54,920 nt of DNA from an uncultured Clostridia bacterium (GCA_947589585.1 CANQCA010000001.1:1-54920); one strand, 5' to 3'; positions 9,475 to 18,016 are shown, counted from the stretch's first letter. Translations and numbers: made by a program. The notes: a model not told the origin generated them from the letters alone.

Positions 9475-10332
9475 ATGCTCGCGATCATCGATATCGGTTC
9501 AAATTCCGTTCGTCTCATGCTTTGGGCGAACGGAAAATCTTTATTTAAGCAAGTTTGCACGACCCGTCTCGGCGAGGGGCTTGCCGCTTCGGGGGAACTA
9601 TCCGAAGCGGCGATGGCGCGGACACAGGCCGCCGTCGCAATGTTTTGCGAGAAAGCTTCTTCGGAGGAAGCGCGCACCTATCCCTTCGCAACGGCCGCCG
9701 TGCGCAATGCAAGAAACGGCGCCGCGTTTTGCGAAAGGATCAAGGCCGCCTGCGGGGTCGAAGTCGACGTCGTCTCGGGCGAAGAGGAAGCGCTTCTCGG
9801 CCTTACGGGGGCACTTTCTTCGCGGAAAACAGGCGGGATCATCGATATCGGCGGGGCGAGCACGGAGATATGTTTTCGGGACGTGAACCTTGTTTCCCAA
9901 AAGAAGAGCCTTCCCGTCGGCTGCGTCAGTCTTTACGATCGCTGCGGCGAAGACAGAGCCAAGCTCCAGAGGGCGATCGGCGATGTCCTTTGCGGCTTGG
10001 ATCCGGGAAGGACCGCCCAGCCCGTCTATTCCATCGGGGGAACGGCCGCAACGCTTACTTCGCTCAAGCTCGGTCTTCCCTCCTACGACGCCGGGAAAAT
10101 GCAAGAGACGATCCTCACCCGCGATCTGATGCACCAAACGGCGGAACTGCTGTTCTCTCTTTCCGAAAGCGAAAGGCGGAAGCTCCCCGGGATGGACGCA
10201 TCGCGGGCGGATATCATTGCGGGCGGGGCGTTGCTCCTGCTCAATATTATGAATTTTTTACACCTTGACGAAGTGCGTTTTTCCGACAGAGACAATTTAG
10301 AGGGGTATCTTTTCGCGAGGATTTTGCAATGA
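9475..10332 (+). CDS. Ppx/GppA-type phosphatase (exopolyphosphatase-like)
   Basis: A 285-aa single-domain member of the ASKHA-fold Ppx/GppA family, which hydrolyses polyphosphate or pppGpp. The start MLAIIDIGSNSVRLMLW is the P-loop 1 signature. EEEALLGLTGAL, GGIIDIGGASTEICF (loop 2), YSIGGTAATLTSL and RADIIAGGALLLLNIM follow in the expected order. The ATG at 9475 sits 1 nt after the divIC stop. Ppx and GppA cannot be told apart from sequence alone; the short one-domain form is common in Firmicutes. Confidence 0.88.
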   Translation: MLAIIDIGSNSVRLMLWANGKSLFKQVCTTRLGEGLAASGELSEAAMARTQAAVAMFCEKASSEEARTYPFATAAVRNARNGAAFCERIKAACGVEVDVVSGEEEALLGLTGALSSRKTGGIIDIGGASTEICFRDVNLVSQKKSLPVGCVSLYDRCGEDRAKLQRAIGDVLCGLDPGRTAQPVYSIGGTAATLTSLKLGLPSYDAGKMQETILTRDLMHQTAELLFSLSESERRKLPGMDASRADIIAGGALLLLNIMNFLHLDEVRFSDRDNLEGYLFARILQ

Positions 10333-11246
10333 GCGGTCACACCAAACGTATTTTATATGCGGTCTGCACGGTCGCGGGAGAGTGCATAGCCTTTGTTTCG
10401 GCTGTGCTCGGTTGGTGTTATTGTGCGCAGAGGTCATGGCCCGTGCTCAGCTCCTTTGTCGCCTTTTTCGTGTTTCTTCCGTTGAATGTTCTCGTGCACG
10501 AGCTCGGGCATATCTTCTTCGGACTTGTAACGAATATGAAGTTCGTCTCTTTGAAGCTCGGCCGCATCCTCTTCTTCCGTGAAAATAAAAAGCTGAAGTG
10601 CCGTGTTTGTATATCGACCGTCGCGGCGGGGGAGTGCGCGCTCTTCCCGAAGACGGACAGGCGGGTCCGCTCCTGCTTTTTGGCTGCGACCCTCGGCGGC
10701 GCGATCTTCAACTTTACATACGGCATAGTCTTTCTTCTTCTGTATTTTCTCGCCGAACAGCACCCCGTGCTTCTCTTTTTCGAAATGTTCGCCCCGGTCT
10801 CCCTTATAGAAGGCGTTGCCGCGCTCATTCCCGTAGAACTCGATGCGGGCAAGACGGACGGGCTCGTCGCCTTGGGACTTATAAAAAAATCTCCCGAGGA
10901 GGAGATCGCGCTCCGCGTTTTACGGGCGCAGGCGATTTTATACAAGCAGACTTTTTCCGAAGTTCCAGAGGCGCTTCTCTTCGATGTGCCCGTCGTGCGG
11001 GAGGATCTTTCCGCCCTGCACGCCCTCATGCTTTTGCGCATGCAGTACCTCCTTTGGGAGGGGAAAGAGGAGGAAGCTTCCCTGATTTTGCACTGCGTCC
11101 GGGAAGGGGAGAGCTTTTCCGTGGAAGAGAAGGCGGAGTTCGAACGCTACGATATGGCAAATGCGGCAGAGCATGTGCACGGCAACGACCTTCTCTTTGG
11201 CGTTCGTGCGCTCGAGGAGAAGCTCTGCGGAGCGCGAGAAAAATAA
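10329..11246 (+). CDS. Putative M50-like membrane metalloprotease
   Basis: A 305-aa protein with hydrophobic N-terminal spans (about residues 8-28 and 38-60) carrying an HELGH zinc-binding motif in VLVHELGHIFFGL, then further spans at ~115-155. An intramembrane-like HExxH close to a helix is typical of site-2 protease relatives, but the second M50 motif (N-x-x-P-x-x-x-x-D-G) is only loosely recalled by IPVELDAGKTDG. The C-terminal ~120 residues are soluble and helical. It overlaps the ppx stop by 4 nt (ATGA), so the two are translated together. The substrate is unknown. Confidence 0.65.
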   Translation: MSGHTKRILYAVCTVAGECIAFVSAVLGWCYCAQRSWPVLSSFVAFFVFLPLNVLVHELGHIFFGLVTNMKFVSLKLGRILFFRENKKLKCRVCISTVAAGECALFPKTDRRVRSCFLAATLGGAIFNFTYGIVFLLLYFLAEQHPVLLFFEMFAPVSLIEGVAALIPVELDAGKTDGLVALGLIKKSPEEEIALRVLRAQAILYKQTFSEVPEALLFDVPVVREDLSALHALMLLRMQYLLWEGKEEEASLILHCVREGESFSVEEKAEFERYDMANAAEHVHGNDLLFGVRALEEKLCGAREK

Positions 11247-11247
11247 A

Positions 11248-11275
11248 AAATTCTGCTCTATGGCAGAATTTGCGA
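11248..11275 (+). terminator. Possible weak terminator after the membrane peptidase
   Basis: A 9-bp AT-rich stem (AAATTCTGC/GCAGAATTT) with a 6-nt loop; the following tract GCGATCTTTT is a poor U-run. Confidence 0.4.
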
Positions 11276-11351
11276 TCTTTTGTATTTCCGTAGATACGGT
11301 CATCAAGCCTTCCCTCGGGCCGAACAAGTATATGAAGTTGTAAGATCTCGG

Positions 11352-11555
11352 TCAATCCGAAAGGCCAAGGAGATAATCCGAGGTAACGTTAAAATACCGT
11401 GCAATCTTCGCAATGTTCGATGCCGTCGGGTCGCTCTTGTTCGTCTCCCAATAGCATACGATCCCCAAACTGACGCTCAGATCCTTCGCAACAGTCGCTT
11501 GTGAGAGGCCTCGTTCTTTTCTCAGTTCCATGAGCCGTTCTGCAAATACTTTCAT
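11352..11555 (-). CDS. Small Xre-family HTH regulator
   Basis: A 67-aa protein that is essentially only a Cro/C1-type helix-turn-helix: FAERLMELRKERGLSQATVA (helices 1-2), then a recognition helix region VSLGIVCYWETNKSDPTASN and IAKIARYFNVTSDYLLG. Such one-domain Xre proteins repress prophage or housekeeping operons or autoregulate. No phage genes are nearby. The promoter at 11564-11592 places the mRNA start 0-3 nt before the ATG, so translation is probably leaderless. The region 11556-11570 around the start is partly palindromic (ATATGCGTATAT) and could be an autoregulatory operator. Confidence 0.88.
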   Translation of the reverse strand: MKVFAERLMELRKERGLSQATVAKDLSVSLGIVCYWETNKSDPTASNIAKIARYFNVTSDYLLGLSD

Positions 11556-11563
11556 ATGCGTAT

Positions 11564-11592
11564 ATTATACTAAATTCCGTCTGCAAATGCAA
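11564..11592 (-). promoter_or_regulatory. Promoter of the xre gene
   Basis: On the minus strand TTGCAT (11592-11587), 17-nt spacer, TATAAT (11569-11564), then 8 nt to the ATG. Confidence 0.75.
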
Positions 11593-11726
11593 TAGTTTTT
11601 ATAAAATTTTTGATGAATTTTTGCAAAATTCACCAAATATATCAGGGGCATGTCTGCATGCGGAGAAAGCGCCTTTGATCCCCCGAAAAAATTCATGCAT
11701 AAACAGGACAGGCGTATGCCTGCATA

Positions 11727-12989
11727 TTAACCCTTTGTGAGAGCGGAGATGAGAGGGAAAAAGCCCTCGAACGACTTCCTTGTGCAAGCTGCTTCCCCGA
11801 TGGTCACCCCGCCCGTTTTCAGCCCGATGAGGGTGAAGGCCATTGCCACGCGGTGATCGCCGAAGCTTGAAAGATGAGCGGGGCGCGGGCGACCGGGAAG
11901 GATGGTAAACCCGTCTTCCCGGACGGTGCATTTTATCCCGAGCCGTTGGAGATTTTCGCATACGGCCGCCAAGCGGTCGCTCTCCTGATAGCGGAGGCGG
12001 GAGAGCCCCGTGATGCGGGTAGGCGTCGTTGCAAAGGGCGCGAGTGCGGCCACCGTGAGCGCTTGGTCGGAAAGCGATCGCATGTCTTCGCAAAAGCCAC
12101 GATACTCCCCGACGCCCGTTGCATCGGCGGTGAGCCCTTCCTCCGTCTCCTCGATGCGGACGCCCCGCTCCTGCAGATAGGAGAGGAAGGCAATGTCGCC
12201 CTGCACACTTTCCCGCTTGATTTTGCGGACGGTCACGGCGGCGCGAAGAAGCAGAGCTGCGGCGAAGAAATAGCATGCGGCCGAGACGTCGGGTTCGATC
12301 CCGATCTCATTGGGCTTATTTTCGATGGGACCTACGTTGTATGTATTTCCCACCCGATTGCAAGCTCCGCCGAACATTTCTATGAGCTTTGCCGTCATCG
12401 TAAGATAGGGGGAATGCTCTTCTCCGTCGGATAAAACGACGGAGAGGGGGCGGCCTGAGACCGCACCTGCGAGCATGAGGCCGCTTGCATCCTGCGTGCT
12501 GATCTGTGTCGGACAAGTGAGCGCGTGCGCAGCGACGCCGTCCGAATGCATGCGGAAGGGGAGACGGCCCTCCTCTTCCGAAAAATCGAATTTCACGCCG
12601 CATTGCTTCAGGATGGATATGATCTCCATGGGACGGCCACGCATCTGCGCCGAGGCGTTCACCTCGAAATCTCCGCCAAAGAATGCGAGGCAGGCCGTGA
12701 GGAACCTCGCCGCGGCGCCCGAGCTCTCCACATCGATGGCTGCCCGCCGCGCGATCTCCCGCGTGCCGTGCACGAGAAGGCCGCCTTCGCACTTTTCCGT
12801 CCGTACGCCGAGCGCATCGAGAGAGAAGAGAAGGGCGCGTACGTCTCCGCACAGTTCGCCCGAAGCAAGGAAGGTGTCTCCGGGGGTCAGGGCGGACAGG
12901 ATGAGCGCGCGGATGAGGATGCTCTTGGAGGCGGGCACCTCGACGGTAAATTTTTTGCTTGAAAGCTTGTTGACGGTAAAATCGTCCAT
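11727..12989 (-). CDS. aroA: 3-phosphoshikimate 1-carboxyvinyltransferase (EPSP synthase)
   Basis: Shikimate-pathway enzyme joining shikimate-3-phosphate and PEP. It is 420 aa from the ATG at 12989. VPASKSILIRALILSALTPG at the N-terminus is the phosphate-binding signature; SSGAAARFLTA, the QCGVKFDF region, CPTQISTQDASGLMLAG and the C-terminal DHRVAMAFTLIGL segment complete the two-domain inside-out barrel. A longer start at 13037 would lie upstream of the promoter (-10 at 12997-13002) and is rejected. The -10 box ends 7 nt before the ATG, so the mRNA appears leaderless. No other aro genes are in the window. It is divergent from the YgjP-type gene, 40 bp away. Confidence 0.94.
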   Translation of the reverse strand: MDDFTVNKLSSKKFTVEVPASKSILIRALILSALTPGDTFLASGELCGDVRALLFSLDALGVRTEKCEGGLLVHGTREIARRAAIDVESSGAAARFLTACLAFFGGDFEVNASAQMRGRPMEIISILKQCGVKFDFSEEEGRLPFRMHSDGVAAHALTCPTQISTQDASGLMLAGAVSGRPLSVVLSDGEEHSPYLTMTAKLIEMFGGACNRVGNTYNVGPIENKPNEIGIEPDVSAACYFFAAALLLRAAVTVRKIKRESVQGDIAFLSYLQERGVRIEETEEGLTADATGVGEYRGFCEDMRSLSDQALTVAALAPFATTPTRITGLSRLRYQESDRLAAVCENLQRLGIKCTVREDGFTILPGRPRPAHLSSFGDHRVAMAFTLIGLKTGGVTIGEAACTRKSFEGFFPLISALTKG

Positions 12990-12996
12990 ACGAAAG

Positions 12997-13025
12997 ATTA
13001 TAAGCGGAAGGGAGGGAAAAGTCAA
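12997..13025 (-). promoter_or_regulatory. Promoter of aroA
   Basis: On the minus strand TTGACT (13025-13020), 17-nt spacer, TATAAT (13002-12997), then 7 nt to the ATG at 12989. Confidence 0.82.
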
Positions 13026-13029
13026 GCTC

Positions 13030-13671
13030 ATGGGCATCGGGAATTACGAAGTGGTGCGAAGCAAGCGGAAGAGCTTGTCGCTCACCGTCACACGCGATCG
13101 GAAAATTCTTGTAAGGGCGCCCCTTTCGGTTTCCGAAGAACAGATAGGAAATTTTGTCATGGCGCACGGGAAATGGATAGAAAGGCGGCTCGCCGAGATG
13201 AGATACACGCCGACATTTTCCGACGGAAGCAAAATTCTCCTTCTCGGGCAGGAGATGGAGATCGCCTCCATGGCGCGGGCGGCCGTGAAAGATGGGGTAG
13301 TCTATCTGCCCCGTGCGGATCGCGAACGGGCGCTTGAGAGTATGTTGCGCCGCCTCACACGCGAGCGGATGCAGAGGATGCTTCTTTGCATCTGCGAAAA
13401 GGAACCGTCGCTTGAATTTACAAAGCTTACCGTGACGGGTGCGCGGGGAAGATGGGGCTCTTGCAGCAGCAAGAAGCATATTTCCTTTTCCTTCCGTACC
13501 GCCTTCCTTCCCGACGATCTCGCATACTACCTTTGCGTACACGAGCTTTGCCATACCCTGCATATGGATCACAGTGCAAAATTTTGGGCGTGCGTTGCGC
13601 GTCTCGTGCCCGACTATGCAAAAAAGAGGCGGGCGCTCAAGTCTTATCTTTGGGCGATGAACTGCCTTTGA
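13030..13671 (+). CDS. YgjP/DUF45-family metallopeptidase
   Basis: A 213-aa zinc metallopeptidase-like protein (M48-related, YgjP/WLM type). Key features are YEVVRSKRKSLSLTVTRDR at the N-terminus, the conserved GARGRWGSCSSKKHISFSFR segment and VHELCHTLHMDHSAKFW, which carries HELCH plus a third zinc-binding His. The ATG at 13030 is preferred; the upstream frame to 12475 only runs antisense through aroA. A purine-rich GGAAGGGAGGG sits about 13 nt upstream. Physiological substrates of this family are unknown. Confidence 0.85.
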   Translation: MGIGNYEVVRSKRKSLSLTVTRDRKILVRAPLSVSEEQIGNFVMAHGKWIERRLAEMRYTPTFSDGSKILLLGQEMEIASMARAAVKDGVVYLPRADRERALESMLRRLTRERMQRMLLCICEKEPSLEFTKLTVTGARGRWGSCSSKKHISFSFRTAFLPDDLAYYLCVHELCHTLHMDHSAKFWACVARLVPDYAKKRRALKSYLWAMNCL

Positions 13672-13694
13672 GCACATAAATTTGAAAGTTTGCA

Positions 13695-13716
13695 AAGTAC
13701 TATGTCACGCATAATT
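13695..13716 (+). repeat. Dispersed near-palindromic element, copy 2
   Basis: AAGTACTATGTCACGCATAA plus TT, 23 bp after the stop of the YgjP-type gene. Core TATG-TCACG-CATA. Confidence 0.8.
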
Positions 13717-13806
13717 GAAGGATATATCGCATTTTTCGCAAAAATCGTATTTTCATAAATACGATGAAAAATTACATTTTCCTCAAGAAAAATTGCAAAT
13801 TTTATA

Positions 13807-13835
13807 TTTACAAAATTTTATGTATAGGTTATAAT
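13807..13835 (+). promoter_or_regulatory. Promoter of the DUF1934/MBL-rho unit
   Basis: TTTACA (13807-13812), 17-nt spacer, TATAAT (13830-13835). The -10 box overlaps the ATG at 13834, so if this promoter is real the ATG is not transcribed and a later codon, such as the TTG at 13852, must start the protein. Confidence 0.65.
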
Positions 13836-14874
13836 GGAACAAGAAAAAGGTTTGTATTTCATTCGCATCGTCACCGAGCGCGAGGGGGAGAAAAGCTCCT
13901 TTGCCTCCCCGGGCGAATATTTTCCGACCGGGAAGGGCTTCCGCTTTGTCTACAAGACATATGGCGAGTCCACCGAGCTCGAACTATGCGGCGGGCGTCT
14001 TATTATGGCGCGGCGGGGCAGCAGCGGCTTTTCCTCTGTCTTCGAAGAGGGGACATCGGGCGAGATGCGGTTCTTTGCGGGCGGCTTGTCGGCCGTCATC
14101 CCCATGCGCACCCGGCGGCTTGAGATCGACGGCTCCGATCTCTTTGAAGCCATCCTTGAATACGATTTATTGTTCGGCGAATCTTTTACCCACTTTTGTC
14201 TTCATCTGAATATTTTTATCGGAGGTCCCATGCAGATCGATTATATCGGGCATTCTTGTTTTGCCCTTGAAAGCGGCGCAGGGCTTCGCATCGTCACAGA
14301 TCCCTTTGGGGACGTCGGGCTGCCCCTTCCGCCTCTTTCCGCAGATATCCTCACCGTAAGCCATGGCCACTACGACCACAACAACGTCTCTGCCGTAGCA
14401 CACGATAAACTTTTCGACCGTGCGGGCAAATATGAATACGGCGGCGCGACGATCGAAGCGTTCCGCAGTATGCACGACGACGTTCACGGCGCGAAACGGG
14501 GGGAGAATCTCATCTTTTCGTTTGAACTCGACGGCATGCGCATCGTCCATTTGGGGGATTGCGGCATGCGGGCGGAGGAGCTCCCCGCGGGGCTATCTCC
14601 CGATATCCTTCTCATTCCCGTCGGCGGAAATTATACCATCGATGCGCGCGAGGCAATGCGCTATATTGCGGCCCTTTCCCCCGGGATCGTCATCCCCATG
14701 CACTACCGTGTCGACGGGCTCAGGGTAGATATCGATGGCGTCGAGAAATTTTTGAAGTTCGCAAAAGAGCTGTATCCCGTCTCATATGCCAAGGGCGGGC
14801 TTTCCCTCACGAAGGCTTCGCTGCCTTCATCCACGAAAATCATTGTAATGGAGCGTAATCAAAATGGACAATAA
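13834..14874 (+). CDS. DUF1934 (YwiB-like) domain joined in frame to an MBL-fold hydrolase
   Basis: One 346-codon frame with two unrelated parts. Residues ~1-130 resemble the DUF1934/YwiB calycin-like beta-barrel (GLYFIRIVTEREGE, then F-x-Y-x-x-YGESTELEL, RRGSS, PMRTRRLEI, ILEYDLLFG). Residues 133-346 are a metallo-beta-lactamase-fold hydrolase of the UlaG-like kind: MQIDYIGHSCFALES, SHGHYDHNN (the HxHxDH zinc motif), HLGDCG and IPMHYRVDG. The ATG at 14230 that begins the MBL part has its own strong ribosome site (ATCGGAGGTCCC), so the hydrolase can be made alone. The frame between the parts has no stop. The true N-terminus is uncertain because the -10 box overlaps the ATG. The end overlaps rho. 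Confidence 0.75.
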   Translation: MEQEKGLYFIRIVTEREGEKSSFASPGEYFPTGKGFRFVYKTYGESTELELCGGRLIMARRGSSGFSSVFEEGTSGEMRFFAGGLSAVIPMRTRRLEIDGSDLFEAILEYDLLFGESFTHFCLHLNIFIGGPMQIDYIGHSCFALESGAGLRIVTDPFGDVGLPLPPLSADILTVSHGHYDHNNVSAVAHDKLFDRAGKYEYGGATIEAFRSMHDDVHGAKRGENLIFSFELDGMRIVHLGDCGMRAEELPAGLSPDILLIPVGGNYTIDAREAMRYIAALSPGIVIPMHYRVDGLRVDIDGVEKFLKFAKELYPVSYAKGGLSLTKASLPSSTKIIVMERNQNGQ

Positions 14875-16336
14875 AGTTGTCGAAAGAGATCTCCGCGACT
14901 ACTTAAGCTCGCTGCCCATCCCGATGCTGCGGATCGTCGGGAGAGAGAAGGGGGTGGCACAGCCTTCTTCCCTGAATAAAGAATCGCTCATCCAGTCGAT
15001 CCTCGATATCCTCACGGGGAGAACGCTTCCCATGCCTCGAAGCGGGCGGGGAGCGCCCGTTAAGCCCGCCGCGATCGATCCCGAGATCTGGCAAAGGCTG
15101 GATTTCTATACGAGGAGCTATCAGGAAAACGGCGGCTTCGATGATGCCTATCCTACGACGAAAAAGCTCGAGATGACGGTGCGCAGTCCTGTGCCCGCAA
15201 CACAGCCCGAAAACGATCCGAGGACTGTGAGCAACGGCATTCTCGAGATCACGCAGGCGGGATACGGATTTTTGCGCGCGAAAAACTGTCAGCCCTCCGT
15301 GGACGGCGACGTATTTATCCCCGCGCCCGTCATCAAAAATCTGCGTTTGCGGGCGGGGGACCACATCGCATGTATCGCCAAGCCCAAACTCAAGAGCGAT
15401 TCCGCTGCGGTAGAAGAGGTGCTCACCGTAAACGGCCTTCCCGTCGGCGCCTACGAACAGCGCCCGCACTTCGATTCGCTCACTGCAAAATATTCGCGCG
15501 AACGCATCACCCTCTCCGAGGGGTGCAACGACGTCTCTCTCCGCATCCTCGATATGTTTGCGCCCATCGGCAAGGGCCAGCGTGCGCTCATCATCGCACC
15601 GCCCAAAGCGGGAAAAACCACCCTTCTAAAATCTGTTGCCGGCGCCATTGCCGAGCACCATCGGGAGATCCGTCTCATCATTCTGCTCATCGACGAGCGG
15701 CCCGAGGAAGTCACGGATATTCGTGAAAGCGTGGAAAACGCCGAGATCGTCTATTCCACCTTCGACGAAGGGGCCGAGCATCATATCCGCGCGGCGGAGC
15801 TTACCATGGAGCACGCCAAGCGCTTTGTCGAGCTCGGGAAGGACGTCGTCATTTTGCTCGATTCGCTCACCAAGCTCACGCGGGCGTATAACTACGTCGT
15901 GGAGAGCACGGGAAAGACGCTCACGGGCGGCCTCGATGCCGCCGCATTTGCCGAGCCCAAGCGCTTCTTCGGCGCCGCCCGCAACACGGTGGAAGCGGGG
16001 AGCCTCACCATTCTCGCGACCGCGCTCGTCGAGACGGGCAGCCGCATGGACGATATCATCTATGAGGAGTTCAAGGGAACGGGCAATTCGGATATCTTCC
16101 TCTCGCGGGATCTGGCCGAAAAACGCATTTTCCCCGCCATCGATATCCGCCGTTCGGGAACGAGAAAGGAGGAGATGCTCCTCACGGGCGAAGAGCTTGC
16201 AGCCGTCTACAAACTGCGGGAGCGCGGCCTTACGGAGAATGTCGCGGGAATGATAGAAATGATCAAACGCACGGAGAACAATCAGGAGTTCGTCGCACGC
16301 ATTCCCGAGTGGCTCAAAGTATACAAAACCATGTAA
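14864..16336 (+). CDS. rho: Transcription termination factor Rho
   Basis: Hexameric RNA helicase that terminates untranslated transcripts. It is 490 aa. The N-terminal SAP-like segment (LPIPMLRIVGREKGV), an OSB RNA-binding cold-shock-like domain (NGILEITQAGYGFLRAKNCQ and DVFIPAPVIKNLRLRAGD) and the RecA-type motor are all visible. Walker A is APPKAGKTTLLK (~residue 246), followed by IDERPEEVTDI and VVILLDSLTKLTRAYN (Walker B). KRIFPAIDIRRSGTRKEE is the conserved C-terminal stretch. The start overlaps the preceding frame by 11 nt. The OSB insertion is of normal size. Confidence 0.97.
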   Translation: MDNKVVERDLRDYLSSLPIPMLRIVGREKGVAQPSSLNKESLIQSILDILTGRTLPMPRSGRGAPVKPAAIDPEIWQRLDFYTRSYQENGGFDDAYPTTKKLEMTVRSPVPATQPENDPRTVSNGILEITQAGYGFLRAKNCQPSVDGDVFIPAPVIKNLRLRAGDHIACIAKPKLKSDSAAVEEVLTVNGLPVGAYEQRPHFDSLTAKYSRERITLSEGCNDVSLRILDMFAPIGKGQRALIIAPPKAGKTTLLKSVAGAIAEHHREIRLIILLIDERPEEVTDIRESVENAEIVYSTFDEGAEHHIRAAELTMEHAKRFVELGKDVVILLDSLTKLTRAYNYVVESTGKTLTGGLDAAAFAEPKRFFGAARNTVEAGSLTILATALVETGSRMDDIIYEEFKGTGNSDIFLSRDLAEKRIFPAIDIRRSGTRKEEMLLTGEELAAVYKLRERGLTENVAGMIEMIKRTENNQEFVARIPEWLKVYKTM

Positions 16337-16349
16337 AAAGGAGAAAGCA

Positions 16350-17300
16350 ATGTTGATTGGGATCGATCTCGGGGGCATGTCGGCCAAGGCCGCCGTCCTC
16401 GGAAAAGATAATAAACTCATTGGAAAGACACGCGTTCAGACTTCACGGGAAAGATCGCCCGAGGAGACCTCATTCGCACTCGCACAGCTTGCAAGGCGTG
16501 CCGCCGAAGCGGCGGGGGTCCCCTTCGAAGAAGTGGAAGCCATCGGCATAGGTTCTCCCGGGGTCATCGACAGCGAAAAGGGCGTCGTCGTGCAATGGTC
16601 GAATTTCGCATGGAAAAATGTTCCCCTTGCATCCTACGTCGAAAAATATTCCGGGAAGAAGACCTTCGTGCTCAACGATGCCAACTCCGCCGCGCTCGGT
16701 GAAGCAAAATTCGGCGCGGGGAAAAATTTCGACGACTGTGCGCTCGTCACGATCGGTACGGGCGTCGGCCTCGGCGTCATCATCGGCGGAAAACTCTTTG
16801 AGGGCTTCCACGGCGCGGGAACTGAGTTCGGGCACATGGTCATCCGTCAGGACGGAGAGCTTTGCACCTGCGGGAGAAGGGGATGCTTTGAATGTTACGC
16901 CTCGGCGACGGCACTCATCCGTTCCACGAGAGAGGAGATGCAGAGGAACCGCGATTCCCTTCTCTGGAAACAGGCTCTTTCCTTGGAGGGTGCAGACGGA
17001 CGAACGGCCTTTCTCGCCGCCAAAGAGGGGGACGAGGGGGCAAAGCGCGTGCTTTCCGATTATTTTGCCGTACTCGGAGAGGGGATCGTCAACCTCGTAA
17101 ACATCTTGCGCCCGCAGGCAGTGCTCATCGGCGGGGGGATCTCGGCTGAGGGCGAGAACCTTTTAAGACCTCTGCGCGAATATATTTATCCCCGTCTCTA
17201 TGTGCTCGATTATGCGCCTTTGGTGCTTTGTTGCGCCTCGCTCGGCAACGACGCCGGCCTCTATGGTGCCATCGAAAACGCCCGCAACAAAATGCAATAA
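16350..17300 (+). CDS. ROK-family sugar kinase (glucokinase-like)
   Basis: A 316-aa sugar kinase with MLIGIDLGGMSAKAAVLG (ATP phosphate-binding), GIGSPGVIDSEKG, LNDANSAALGEAKFGAG (catalytic Asp in the sugar site) and GTGVGLGVIIGGKLFEGFHG. EFGHM plus CTCGRRGCFECYAS gives the ROK zinc-binding Cys cluster. There is no N-terminal helix-turn-helix, so this is an enzyme, not a repressor. Glucokinase is the commonest role in this subfamily, but N-acylhexosamine kinases look alike. It has a good ribosome site (AAGGAGAAAGCA), 13 nt after rho. Confidence 0.88.
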   Translation: MLIGIDLGGMSAKAAVLGKDNKLIGKTRVQTSRERSPEETSFALAQLARRAAEAAGVPFEEVEAIGIGSPGVIDSEKGVVVQWSNFAWKNVPLASYVEKYSGKKTFVLNDANSAALGEAKFGAGKNFDDCALVTIGTGVGLGVIIGGKLFEGFHGAGTEFGHMVIRQDGELCTCGRRGCFECYASATALIRSTREEMQRNRDSLLWKQALSLEGADGRTAFLAAKEGDEGAKRVLSDYFAVLGEGIVNLVNILRPQAVLIGGGISAEGENLLRPLREYIYPRLYVLDYAPLVLCCASLGNDAGLYGAIENARNKMQ

Positions 17301-17521
17301 TCGAAATGCGGTCCGCAAGGCTTCCCCCATTCCAAGGGTCGCAAAACGCATTTCTGCACATCGGCACAGTGTGCCGTGTGCTGCGTTTTTGCGAGAAGTA
17401 AAGCGCGTATGTGTGCGCGAACGGTGACTGCCCCGCCCGCACGTTCTGATAGTCGTCGAAGGGCGGCATAAGCCGTCCCGCATCCGTTTAGAAAATATAT
17501 CGGGTTTTTCGGGGGAATCCA

Positions 17522-17550
17522 TTGACTTCCCGTCCAAAGATTTGTATAAT
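17522..17550 (+). promoter_or_regulatory. Promoter of a candidate small RNA
   Basis: TTGACT (17522-17527), 17-nt spacer, TATAAT (17545-17550). Start expected at about 17557. Confidence 0.75.
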
Positions 17551-17557
17551 CCATCAT

Positions 17558-17640
17558 AAGATGAGCATGAAGCGAAAGGCTTCTCCTCGGTGGCACTTAC
17601 ATTTGATAAGTCGCTTACGAAGCTCATCTTTTTTATTTTT
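17558..17640 (+). ncRNA. Candidate small structured RNA (~75 nt) ending in a terminator
   Basis: AAGATGAGC (17558-17566) pairs perfectly with GCTCATCTT (17622-17630), and this closing stem is followed directly by TTTTATTTTT, so the outer helix is also the terminator. Inside are hairpins GAAGC/GCTTC (17569-17583) and ACTTA/TAAGT (17595-17611). An alternative AAGCGA (17570-17575) with TCGCTT (17611-17616) pairing conflicts with both. It lies directly downstream of a near-consensus promoter. No known RNA family is recognised. It could be a free small RNA or an attenuated leader. Confidence 0.55.
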
Positions 17641-18016
17641 TGCCTTATCGCATACTAATTCTTCGGCTTTCGATTTGTACTCTTTTTATAGGCTTTCTTT
17701 ATATGACGGACAACAGGTATATCACCCGCACCAAAAGACCGGCCTTCGCGGTCTCTCGCCATCTGAATTTTTTCATATTGCGGTGGGACTGACTATACAA
17801 ATCATTGTCCCTATCTTCTTTTATAAATCAATCCAATCTGTAGATTTTGGGCCGATCGGTCATGGACGAAAGATTATCCTGAGAACTTTCCGAAAATCCT
17901 TTCAAAAGTTGGCAAAAATCATGGGAAATATGTTATAATATATCAAGGGCTGCGCTCATAAAAAACCTTTCTAAAAATACCGAGAGAGCAAAATAAAACT
18001 TTCCATAAATACCATA

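Larger units (their letters stand above)
17301..18016. other. Gene-poor, AT-rich intergenic stretch
   Basis: About 700 bp between the ROK kinase and the PadR fusion with no convincing protein gene. The first ~200 bp are GC-rich and contain short inverted repeats (for example around 17365-17395). A promoter, a ~75-nt structured segment and a terminator occupy 17522-17640. The remainder to 18016 is AT-rich with a small hairpin at ~17737-17755. A 138-codon + frame begins inside the -35 box and has no ribosome site; I do not regard it as a gene. Confidence 0.6.

Noticed and set aside
17558..17630. Resemblance to a hammerhead ribozyme (GATGAG, CGAAA and GTC in order)
   Set aside because: The required CUGAUGA core is AAGAUGA, and the GATGAG bases pair perfectly in the outer stem, which is incompatible with a hammerhead fold.
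17522..17938. A 138-codon + frame in the gene-poor stretch
   Set aside because: It begins inside the -35 box of the small-RNA promoter, has no Shine-Dalgarno or recognisable domain, and crosses the terminator at 17622-17640.
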